Source: Guillardia theta CCMP2712
Lineage: Eukaryota; Cryptophyceae; Pyrenomonadales; Geminigeraceae
DNA length: 64,000 bases
Direction of reading: 5' to 3'
Assembly: GCF_000315625.1 (NCBI RefSeq)
Contig: NW_005434671.1
Coordinates: forward strand, 954,358-1,018,357
Under the pieces are notes generated by a model. The model was given only the letters and a program-made list of their open reading frames with translations, did not search any database and was not told the DNA's origin. The position numbers and the translations under genes are program-made. Position 1 is the stretch's first letter, and each line of letters begins with the position of its first letter. This document shows positions 12,146-22,310 of the stretch, one piece after another.

Positions 12146-13482
12146 ATGCAGGAGGGTCGCGCCAGGACGATGCTCGTGCGCGCTGGAGGCGCCGCCATCC
12201 TGGCGGTTGCTGTCGTGACGCTTGTGATCAGCTTCAGTGGATGGGAAGCCAAGGCAGAGGAGAAGTTGAGCCCTCTGCAGGTTGGCAGATATGCCGTTCG
12301 TGCTGAGCGACAGTCCCAGGACTACGACCAGAAGGCTGAGAGGCAGATTGCCTTCGCCAGTGACAACGATGATGCCGCTGCCGGCGAGAGAGATTTGGCT
12401 GCCAAGGAAGAGAAGCGTGCCAGACAATCCGCTTACCTTGCTGCTGATGTTAAGTCTCGCATCGACAAGATCTTGGAGGAAGGCAGAGATCAGGTTGGTT
12501 TTTAATTTTCAGGAGAGATGTGTGAATGATCCACAATGCATGTTCTATTGCATTTGTATTTTTTTTTTGCGCACTTGAGAAGCATGTTTTTGGTCTTCGC
12601 ACTGGAGAAGCATTCGACAGACCGTGCTGACTTATTTCGGTTCATAGGTTAACCAGGCAACCAAGCTCAAGGCCAAGGCTGGCAGACTTCAGGAGATGGC
12701 CGCCGAACTTCTTGGCCAGGCTAAGACCGAGAAGGAGAGCGCAGCTGCTTTGAAGGCAAAGTACTATAAGACTATGGACGAGTACAGCGACGCTGTCAAG
12801 AAGATTGACACTGCCACGATGAATGCTCAAGAAATCCTTGATCAGATGAACGCTCAGTCTTTGACGCTGGCTGAGGTTGCCACTGAATATGGCACAGCCA
12901 GTGGACATGGAGAGAACCCAGGAGCAGCAGCAGCTGTTGAATTGAAGGGTGAGCTTCGCAAGGCTCAGCAGGATCTCGCCGCTATCACAGCGAAGAAAGC
13001 CAAGGCTGATGAGGAGACCGCCGATGCTCGCAAGCTTGCTGATCAGTACCAGCCCCTCATTATCGATGCGGAGAAGGACAAGCGTAGCTCTGATTTCCAC
13101 TTCCAAGAGTTTGCGCAGCTCACCGATCAGGCGGATCAGCTCCAGTCTCGCGCAGATGCGCTCCTCGCCAGGGCGGACACCATCGACGGATTGATCCAAT
13201 CCACCCAGTCTGAGCTTGGTGAAAAGAGGAAGCAATTTGAGCACTACAAGAACCGTGCTCAGACCGAAATGGCCATTTCTCTTCAGGTAAACTCATTGAA
13301 ATGTGACGTAGCATCTCTTTTAACTCCGTTATCAGGCTGAGGACAAGGAGGCTCTTCTTAGAAAGCAGGCCAGAGAGGCTCGCTACAAGGCTGCAGAGCT
13401 TTCGGACAAGGCTCGTAGGTTGCGGGCTCTTGCACAGAGGGGGGTGAACAATGTGATGGAGGCAACTCAAGATGGCAGTTAA
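12146..13482 (+). CDS. membrane-anchored Ala-rich coiled-coil protein
   Basis: Three exons join in phase: 12146-12493, 12648-13286 and 13336-13482. The product has a hydrophobic segment at about residues 12-32 (AGGAAILAVAVVTLVISFSG), acting as signal anchor or signal peptide, followed by some 350 residues of Ala/Lys/Glu/Gln-rich heptad-like sequence such as AVRAERQSQDYDQKAERQIA and KKAKADEETADARKLADQYQ. No catalytic motif is visible. The start is the first in-frame ATG after the GC island; ATG 12170 is an alternative. I do not recognise the family. The long single helix suggests a structural or lumenal/extracellular scaffold role (inference). Introns are 154 and 49 nt. Confidence 0.82.
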
Positions 13483-13821
13483 ACTTGATGCTTTTTTTGT
13501 GTTGAACGGTTAAAGGGTTGCGTTTCAAGAAGTTGTTTAGATTGTGTCCGTGGATAGTCATGATATAGCACGATATTGCACGTTGTTCATTTTGCATTGA
13601 AAATTGTCTCAGAGACCATTGAAAGCTTCCTGTTCTGCTGATCCCACTTTCAACACCCACTTCATAGCCCACAGTTGAATCTGAGTAGACCATATTCCCT
13701 TCACGTCAGTTATCTATTCAACAGACAAACACACACACACTGAGAAGACTTCTACAATTCGAAAAATTTGCGTTTATTATTGTATCATGACGGCATCATG
13801 CTGATGACCTGCCTTCCTGCT

Positions 13822-14363
13822 TTATTTCCCCATTCGCCTGTTCCATCTCTCTGCCAGGGCAGATCCAGAATTCGCATTAAGTTGAAACATCTTTCGCTCA
13901 GCTGCGCTCAAATTTAGAATACGAAGAAATCGAATTCGGCTACGAAGAATCGGACTGAACGAGCGAACATGTAGATGCGAAGACAGCATAATCTCACCTG
14001 CAACTTTCTGCAGATGCTTGAATGCCGCCTTCACGTGGCCAGGAGAATCAGGAGTCTGGCCTTCAACACAGACAGGAGGAAGTCCATACTGAGATGATTC
14101 AATCAGTTTCAATTCCCTAACACACAGGATATTCATGAGGTTATATCAAGAGCATCGACCACAGCAGACATACACATTTTTCTCTCTCCCTTCCTCTCTC
14201 CGTCCCCCCTTCTCCCACTTCCTCTTCAAAGATCGAATAACACAAAGACAACACAGAAGACTTCATAGACGGAGAGGAGTACCTTCACAGGAAACGCCAT
14301 GACGTAGCATTTTCCAGCCGGCGGTGGGGGCGGCATATCGCCAGCCTTCAGAAGCTCGAACAT
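13822..14363 (-). CDS. small unknown protein (2-3 exons)
   Basis: The first exon (14363-14283) begins at ATG and encodes MFELLKAGDMPPPPPAGKCY. A second block (about 14125-14000) encodes LKLIESSQYGLPPVCVEG and HVKAAFKHLQKVAGE. The last block ends LNANSGSALAERWNRRMGK at 13822. The splice phase between the first and second exon is not fully consistent with the best donor, so the join is uncertain, and ATG 14136 is an alternative start for the second block alone. No family is recognised. Confidence 0.42.
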
Positions 14364-14593
14364 GGCGCAGAAATAGAAGGTACACCCCCACCCTCAATAT
14401 GACAGTCTAGGAGGTGGGTATTTCAAATACGGGCACTTCTCCTGTGCGCAGAGGAGGTAGGGGTATTTTGTCAGGGAAGGAACCAACCCAGCGTGTTCGT
14501 GAAATGTGTAGAGGAACACTAACGCAATGATGAAGGGAGAGTAGCGACGATGGTGAGATGAGCGCTAAATCAAGCTTGTGAGAAGCAGAGATT

Positions 14594-17500
14594 ATGACAT
14601 GGATGATGCTCTCGGCTACACGTGCTCTGTTCTTCTCCGTCATCTTACTGTTTGCCACTTGTGCTGCTCTGCAAATCGAGATAGTTGAGCCCGCGCAGGA
14701 TCATGTATTGCAGGATACCTTGGATGTGAAGTTTTTTACTTCATTGGACCCAGATGGTGGAGATGAGTTGCATGGACTGGTGTTTCAAGCTATGATGGAT
14801 GGAACAGCTGCACCGTTTCCCTTGACGAAACCCCTTGACTGCCAAGATGGGTGCAAGGTTCAGCTTTCCACAGAGGGCCTGAGTGACGGACAACACACGT
14901 TTACCCTCCTGATAGGAAGGCAGAATGAATATGATTTCGATTTGTTTGCAGAGACATCGCTGGGCTTTGAAAAGATAGCAAAGACGAGCGAAGCAGAAGA
15001 TCTCGGCGCCCGGGATCCGCCGACGCCACCGAAGCGGATCAAGCTGATTTCCCCAAAGAAGAACATGAGCTCTTTCATGGACCCCAACGACGTGAACATC
15101 CACTTTGTGGTGAATGACGACAGGCTAGGACAGAGTCATCATCTGTTAGTGGAGCTTGCGGGCACCATCTTGGCCGACAACCACCGAGCCCCTGAGTTCA
15201 GGGTTGCGATACCCCGGGTCTCCCCGAGAGATTATCTTCTTTCTGTCCATCTCATCCAGGATCCACAGAGCAACGCTCCCGGGAGCAGGACTGAGTGGAC
15301 GTCCAACGTAGTCTTCTATGTTTGGCCTGATCACTCGTGGGCTCGAAACCACGTGGCGAGGGGTGAGGGCCTTACTATTGCCAACGCTGGCGAGTTTGCT
15401 ACATTCACCATAGAGGCTCGAGATGGGCACGGAAACTTGGAGGAAAGGGGAGGAGCGTCTTATTATGTGAGATTGCGAGGCCCTTCCCTCGTGATGGGAC
15501 AAGTTCTGGATCATCAGAATGGAAGTTACTCGGGAAAGTACTTCGTGGCTGAACCCGGGGAGTATTCGCTGGAGATCGTCCTGCACTACATTCACGGGAG
15601 TGGATTTCAAGATTTTGGGGAGGAGGAAAGCCAGGATGTTATAGGATGGAATATTGCTGGGAGCCCCTTCACTGTCAACGTGATTCCGAGCAAGAAGCAG
15701 ATGCTGTATCATGTAAACCCCTACATGCACACCCCACTGTGTTCCTGCAAACATTGTGGCTTGAGCGGCTTTGACGAGTTTGCCGGTGGAAGGTTTTCGG
15801 GCCGGTGGATTAGGAAAGAGGTTTGCGAAAGCATATCGACCGGCTGCAAACTTGACGGGCAGCCTGATGACGAGTATGTCTGGGTGCCGTGGCACTGCAA
15901 ACTGATGCGGTACGACCGAGAATCGGTGGGCGCATGTTCGAACCTCAACCAGTCGAGAGTCTTCATGGTTGGGAGCTCTCAGATGAGAACTTTGTTCTTC
16001 GATGTCGGCAAGGTAGACATATACGGGATGATGAGCTTTGATGACTTACCTCCCTGTAGCTCCTTGGAACCACTCAAGTCCAGCCAAGGAAGTACTGGAC
16101 TGACTTGGCTGCCACAGACATCAGTCCTCAGCTGTATTTCCATTGGATGGTGCCGGAATACAACTTCGAGGTGGTGTTGACTTTGATAGAAGTGAACTTG
16201 CGAAGTGACCGGGTTGGGTAGGGGAATTTGGACTATGAGCTCTTAGTGGAGAAGCTCTCAAGCTGGCTGGAGAAGTTCAGCTATGGTCCTCAAGACAAGG
16301 TGATCGTCCAGGTGAGGAGAGCAATCTCAAAGCCCGCACACTCACACGCAGGTAGGCGAGTGTTCATGACATTCATCTGGGGTCATTGGCCGAGTACGAG
16401 GCAAACGTCAAGCAGCTCGCTAGATTTCTCAAGGGCCTCAAGGTGAGCTGAGTTGGTCAGTGAAGATGATTGACCCTCTCCTCCATCAGGGGACGGTCTT
16501 CTTTCGGACGGGCGATGCTCTTCATATCCCGTGAGCTCAACTCTCAGTTTTCCTGTGTTCGCTGAACACTCTGGGAGCAGCCCGGGGGGAAGGTCGATCA
16601 TCGAGCGAGGGCTGAGGGATCCGAGGGTCCAGGTTCGCACATGCTGCGTGACGATTGAAGCATGATGGCATCATGAGCAGCACGTGAACGCGATCGCACG
16701 CGAAGTGATGCGAGCGCACGACATCGCTTTCATCGACACCCACGTGTCGTCCCATGGCCGACCCGAGAAGTGCATCGATGGTAGCGAGCGCACGAGCCTG
16801 CTGATTGCACTGAAGCTTTTTCAGGATATCACTACTTTGACAGAGAGACAGAGGAGCTGTCTGCGGCAGGTATGCACCCTCGGCAGAAGGAAAGGCCGTC
16901 ACGAGTTGCTGCAGGGCGGGAGATCTGCATCGGAAACTCCGTCGCACGGGTTCAGGCTCAAGTCGTCATGTCTGTTGCATGCGCTTGACAGGTCCATCAC
17001 CGTCGTTTGGATTTTCCTACGCTCCCTCCTTTCCTCCGATTCCTTCCCGCCAGCGATCTTATCTTGTGTATATACCTGTATAAAGACCATCAGCTCGTGG
17101 AAGCCTGTCGGCGTGTTGAGCTCACTTGTCCCCCGGCGTCAGCGCCGGCATGTTCAGCTTCTTGTCAGTCTTCTGCATCAAGAAATCAGCTGGACGGGAG
17201 AGGAGGAGGATGGGAGGCTAACGCCAGACGTCTCCTTGGGGAGTGGCAGTGCGCTGCCAAGCTCGTTGCATCGCTGTTTGAGCAAGAGCCCGTCAGAAGA
17301 AGAAAGCCACTCCTCCTCCCCCATCCCCACATGCACCTGAATGGCCTGAATCTCGATCTTGCGATGTATGTGTGATGTGATCTTTCTGTTCATCCTTGCG
17401 ACTGGGCCCTCGTTCTTGCGGCTCCTGGGATCCGTCACATGCACGGAATCAACAACATGCTGTCTATTCAGCTGGAAGAAGTTCATACTTGGGGACGGGA

Positions 17501-17667
17501 CGGTTCTTGCTGGGCGTGTAGGCATTCCCAGGCTGTCTTCTCACTGCTAGCCGCACGTTCTTCCCTCCTCCACCCTTCAGGTCGTGCGAGACAAGGAGGG
17601 AGTCAAAAGATTGGCAGCGGAGCGACGCAGGGGTTTCAAGGAGCCGCGATGCGCCATGGCTTGCTGA
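14594..17667 (+). CDS. secreted filamin-repeat / PC-esterase-like protein
   Basis: The N-terminus is a signal peptide (ALFFSVILLFATCAALQ, about residues 11-27). After an extracellular region, an Ig-like filamin repeat is visible at about residues 270-375: AGEFATFTIEARDGHGN, then GSYSGKYFVAEPGEYSLEI and NIAGSPFTVNVIPSK. It is followed by a module like the PC-esterase/NXPE/TBL family: GRWIRKEVCESISTGC, VWVPWHCKLMRYD, then VFMVGSSQMRTLFFD. Exon 1 ends at 16012; later exons give LLGTTQVQPRKYWTDLAAT, NLDYELLVEKLSSWLEKFS, VNAIAREVMRAHDIAFIDTH and finally DGYHYFDRETEELSAA across an intron at about 16781-16824. The last exon assigned here (to TGA 17667) is uncertain; an end at 17375 is possible. The nucleophile position reads GSS rather than GDS. 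The family acetylates or deacetylates glycans. Confidence 0.75.
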
Positions 17668-18239
17668 ACACCAAGTCGACAGAGTGAAGAGCAAGAGTGC
17701 AGATACTGTTATCATATCCCATCACCCTACGTTGGGAGCTGTCAGCCAGCACAAAAACCTCGTCATGCTTCTTTCTGTTGGAACATTTCTGATTTATCCA
17801 CATCGTCTCCTCCCTCCCTCCCTCCCTCCCTCCCTCCCTCCCTCTCCTCCTTCTCTGTCTATCAACATCCTGTCTGATCCTCTGACCCATGATTGTCTTT
17901 GCGTCTCCTCCCCTGCGCTGCCGCCCTCCCCTCCTGCTCTCCCCCCCCGCCCCCCTCCCTTTCAGGTTTTCCTCCGTAAATTCACAGACGACGAGCCGCA
18001 TCTCCAAACCAGCGGCAACGGCAGGTGGCGGGGGGCAGGTGAAGCTGACCACTAGTAAGCACGAAGAGCAGCCATCTCGTGCGAGAAGCCTCATGTTCTC
18101 TTCCTCCCTCTCCCTTCTTCTCTCTCCCCCTCTCCCCCTCCCCGCCCCCTCTGATTCTTTTCCGTTTATTGCACACAAATGAATGGACGCGAGTCGCAGA
18201 CATGGAGGGGATACGTTCAGACCTGGAGCAGAGCTTTGC
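17668..18239. repeat. pyrimidine-rich intergenic region with (CTCC)n
   Basis: Between the 3' ends of the filamin/esterase gene and the EF-hand gene lies a C/T-rich stretch, with a perfect CTCC tetranucleotide run at about 17808-17844 and further CCCCTCCC clusters to 18150. TTTATT near 18164 supplies an AATAAA for the minus-strand gene ending at 18240. I see no gene. Confidence 0.7.
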
Positions 18240-19740
18240 TCAGACAACTTCAGACAATCTTAGGAGCCTTCTTTCTGTTCTTCCTCTTTGCTTTCGTCGC
18301 GGATCCATCCTCGCCCGCGCTTGCACTCCTATCCAATTTAACTGCGACATGTCAAACAGCACATGTGTCGCCTGCAGCCTTACCTTTCTTCGACGTTTCT
18401 CCAGTGCTGCTGCTGCTGCTGCTGCTTGCGCTACCAGTCGCGGCTGCTGCAGTCCCGTCAGTCTGCATGTCTCATCGAAGAACCTCGCAGGTGCCCGACC
18501 TTTCTTTCGAGCTGCGCGCAACTTGGCCTTTTGCTCTGCTACAGGGTCCTCAGCAGCGGAGGGTTTCTGCTCCCCTGCCTTGGACTTGCTCGATTTCTTG
18601 CTGGCTGCCGAAGCGTCCTGATGCTCCTCCTCGCCCTTGGTCGACTTTCCTCTATCCTCCTCAGGCCCCTTGGCACCCTCGAAACTCGACTTCGTTTCAA
18701 CATGAGGCTCGCTGGCTGCCTTCCGGCCGCTGGAGTTGGAAGCTCCCGTCTTGTTGCCCGCGAGGATGGAGTCCGATCCGTCCTGGCTGGTTGCTGAAGC
18801 ATTGGAGGTACCAGAGCCTTGCTGCTCACGCGCCTCCTCCTCCTCTGAGCCAGTTTTCTTGGCATCGAACATCTCCTCTTCCGAATCCGAGCAGCAGGGG
18901 ATCAACCCTGAGTGCTCTGCGGTGTCAGGGAAGCGCGTCAGCCCGCAATTCCTCGCTTCTATCCACAGATGTCCTTCACTGCGCATGGGAACCCAACGTG
19001 TCATCTTCATGTCGCCGGGAATCTTATCGTCGTTGTTGATGCTCGGGCAAATTTCCTCGTAGGAACAGAGACGCCTGTTCTTGAGGATGCAGAACCTCCT
19101 GCTCTGGTACCAAGTGGCTCCCTCCGAAAGATAGTACCTGAGACCCCGAGAGTCCGCGACCTCACCCTCAACCTGCAGCTGCGACTCTTGCTTGGCCGGG
19201 GGTGCGCTCTCGGGGATTGGAGCTGACTTCCACAGCTCGGACGTGTCAACCTCTGTGTTGTCCTGCCACAAATTTCAGCTGTCACTCCACGAGCATCCAG
19301 ACTTTACCACGCCGTCAATGTAATCTGGAATCTGCGGGGAGTCGTGGAAGAAGATCCCCTTCCATTCTTCGAGGTTGATTTTCTTGTCTTGATTCCTATC
19401 ATGCGCCTCGAACTCCAGATCCACCACCGAGAAGGCATGTCGCTTCGCAAACCCCTCGAACTCGTCCTCCATGATGGCGTAGTAGAATTCTTTCTTGCTC
19501 AGCGCGCCATCCTTGTTCGTGTCCTTCTCATGGAAGAAGGAGATTTCTGCGTCCAACAAATTGTTCTCCTCCTCCTACAGAGCAGGAAACGGTCAGGAGA
19601 GGCCGAGGAGAAGGCATCAACAACAGGACAACCTGGTCCATGCTCGACATGCGCGCAGCTTGAGACGCCATGGGCACCATCGTCATCACTACCACCGCCG
19701 CCATGATCAACATGAACCGTCCAGCTAAACCCCTCGCCAT
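18240..19740 (-). CDS. secreted EF-hand protein with Cys-containing and acidic domains
   Basis: Exons 19740-19633, 19574-19308 and 19262-18240 join in phase (introns 58 and 45 nt). The N-terminus MARGLAGRFMLIMAAVVVMT is a signal peptide. Two EF-hands follow: DTNKDGALSKKE, fully canonical, and DRNQDKKINLEE, where the usual glycine at loop position 6 is lysine. Next is a domain with WYQSRRFCILKNRRLCSYEE and WIEARNCGLTRF ending CCSD, which I do not recognise but which looks extracellular and disulfide-bonded. The C-terminal third is low-complexity Glu/Lys/Ser/Ala with a basic tail. ATG 19740 is chosen because it gives the signal peptide. It is divergent from the K+ channel gene. Role: Ca2+ binding in the secretory route or outside the cell (inference). 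Confidence 0.75.
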
Positions 19741-20314
19741 GCCGACTCTAACGTTGGTACCCACCCCTCTTTTCCAAGCACAATTCGTCATGGAAGGACC
19801 CCTCCAGAGCATCCTAGCCAGCGCATCTCAATGCATTCCGTTACTCTTTATAACGAATTTGTTGCAGCCGTTGAGGAAGTTGCAGTGCAGTTTTGACCTC
19901 CGAGTCGTTTTTTTAACTGCCGGTGCAGTGCTGATCGCGTCAAGGCGAGCAAGTTGTAGAGGGTAGAGAGGAGGGGGAGTACGCTTATGAGGGTCAGGCC
20001 AGCTGCTGGAGTCGGTAAACAGTGACTGTCAGAGTCGTAAACAGTGAACTGTCAGAGTCGCCGCACTTGAACTAACCTTCACTGACAGGCTGAGCAGAGA
20101 AAGCTTGTCGCTGCGGGTCACCGGGTGATCTGAGTCAGAGATGGCAAAGTTGGAATCGCACTAAAAGACAGCGCCCTGTTTCAAGTTGGTTTCATGCATC
20201 TCACCCCAGTCCTGAAGTTGTTCGGGTCTCCGGGAGGATGTCTGCCTATCACACTTGAGAGAATCGGAAGCTGAATCGCCGCGTTCATCGCTCAACCCTC
20301 TTGATCGGGGCAGT
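19741..20314. promoter_or_regulatory. bidirectional promoter region with direct repeats
   Basis: This spacer lies between the starts of the EF-hand gene (-) and the K+ channel gene (+). It contains two near-identical 23-bp direct repeats (20009-20031 and 20033-20055) of the form GAGTCG(G)TAAACAGTGA(A)CTGTCA, followed by a third GAGTCG, and a CTGAGTCAGAG at about 20130. They are candidate binding sites shared by both genes. Confidence 0.5.
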
Positions 20315-22172
20315 ATGGACGCTTCGCCAGAAATTCGGGAGGAGTCGGCAGGGATGGGGCATGTTCCCCGTCGCACCAGCTCAATCATTTCTAGAACCGC
20401 GTCTTCTTCCTTCCTCAAGAGGAGACGAAGGCTCAGCGATCGAGTACTCTATTATATGAGCAGAGAGCGCTCCATGACTGGCCTAGCACGCCATGTTCGC
20501 AAGCTCAAGAGCCGTTTTCTAGTGCTCAAGGTCCTGGCCTCAGTCGTCGCCCTCCTGGGCATAGTCTTCGCTGTTGCCTCCATAGAACTTTGCACTATCA
20601 TCCAGAATGATGCTTGTGAAGCAAAAGCTCACGAAGAAATCTTCATCAAGAGCACTGGAACAGTCCTAGCGGTCGCTCTGTCAATTTTGGTCTGCATGTG
20701 CAATCAATGTCGATACCGAATCTTAAAGCACAGCGAAACATTCAACGCCCTTAACGACAACCGAGCCATCGATGATAGCAGGTTAGAGTCATACAGGAGA
20801 TATCTCCACGTTAGCACGGCCATTGAAGTCATTCTTTCCATGATACATCCCATCCCAGGATTTTCGAAATATGTCAGAGTAGAAACCATGGGTCACATTG
20901 AGACGCACAGTATTGACGAGATCCTTACGATCATCATGATTGTAAAATTGTACCACTTCTGTAACCTCGCCATGGCTTATGTGCAGAAGAGAATTATAGA
21001 CGACACAGCCTTCTCGACAGGTGATCTCAAAGCCATGAAGCTCTCCATGAAGAATTCTTTCTCCTTTACATTTCGTATTGCAATGAGACATCATGCGATC
21101 GAACTCATTACGGTGGTTCTGGTTTTTGTGATCTTTGTCTCGTCGTATGCGCTCCGCATTGCAGAAGGAAGATGGACCAACGGCGCGTCTCAGTATTATT
21201 GGACAAATCTCTGGATGAGCCTCTCAACGTTGTCTACAACGGGATACGGTTGATTGGAGTTATGTGATCTCATCAGAACTCACTGGTGGTGTAGGAGATG
21301 TATATCCCGTGACACATGCTGGCAGAGCAATCTGCTGCTGCCTCATGCTCATAGGGATATTTGCTACATCTCACTTGATCTCCGCCATCATCAAAGCTTT
21401 TGAACCTTCAAAATGGGAGGATCAGTTGATTGAGCAATTACTCTGCCTCAAGGCAAAGGGACGTGTCGTCTTGATATGCGCCAGGTAAATCGCTTTTCCT
21501 GCGGCCATATCCCGTTCTAATCATAATCATGTTGTCCTGCAGAATCTTTCAAAACAAGTTCAGATTCGCCAAAGGAAGAATCTCGAGGATATTCTTCGAT
21601 TACAACAGAAAGCAGGTGCTTTGAACGCGTCAACCGTGGTTTCTCTGACTGCGAGCAGCTCCGAGTGCAGCTTGCAAGTGCGTTGCTCGAGATGAAGGAA
21701 TACAAGCTGGAGGCAAGAGCTCGAGATGGGCAAAGCAACGGGCCGCGCGTCGAACATTTCAAGTCGGTGGTTGAAATGGCCCATCGTGCTTTGCCTGCGG
21801 TTGATTCGCATCCAAACGCAAGCGAGGATGGCAATGTGGAGGACATTGAAGTGAAGGATCAGGTCATTGTTTGATTGTCTCAAGACTCGCCTTTGACATG
21901 CTCTTCAGGGAGCTTTCGCTGCTTCGCTACGACTCTCCGAGGCTCTCAAACGTCTCGAAACTTCACTTTCTTCAGTTCCTACTACCACCAGCGCCTTGTT
22001 TTCCAGAGCAACAGTCACTGTTGGTAGCCCACGAAAGTCTAAACGCGCAACCGTGAGGAAAGCAAAGATGTCTCCAAGACTCCCGGTTTCATCGCAAGAT
22101 TCAGTCTCGGCTGAGCTGGGGTATGTCTACGAAGGAAGCTCCTTTGTTCCGAGCCATTCGCTGCACCTTTGA
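20315..22172 (+). CDS. SK-type (small-conductance Ca2+-activated) K+ channel
   Basis: Five exons join in phase: 20315-21248, 21295-21484, 21543-21615, 21659-21862 and 21909-22172. The product has six hydrophobic segments, the first FLVLKVLASVVALLGIVFAV. The pore signature LSTTGYGDVYPVTH is split by a 46-nt intron inside the second Gly codon. S6 is ICCCLMLIGIFATSHLISAI, followed by an SK-like amphipathic region (LKAKGRVVLICARIFQNKFR, then LLEMKEYKLEARARDG) that in SK channels binds calmodulin. S4 lacks the dense Arg array of voltage-gated channels, as in SK. Family role: K+ efflux gated by calcium/calmodulin at the plasma membrane. The start is the first in-frame ATG; the C-terminal tail is Ser/Thr-rich. 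Confidence 0.85.
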
Positions 22173-22310
22173 CGTCATGTTGGTTGACTTGGACCTTCCA
22201 GTCAAGACCATGTTGTACTTATATTGTAGAATGAAATAACATGTCTCACACATTGGTGGACGTTGCACGTGTATTGTCATGCAGCTCGCGCCAACACCTC
22301 TTCACGTAAA

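Noticed and set aside
17684-18055. Ser/Pro-rich frames across the CTCC tract
   Set aside because: Low-complexity pyrimidine repeats open all frames.
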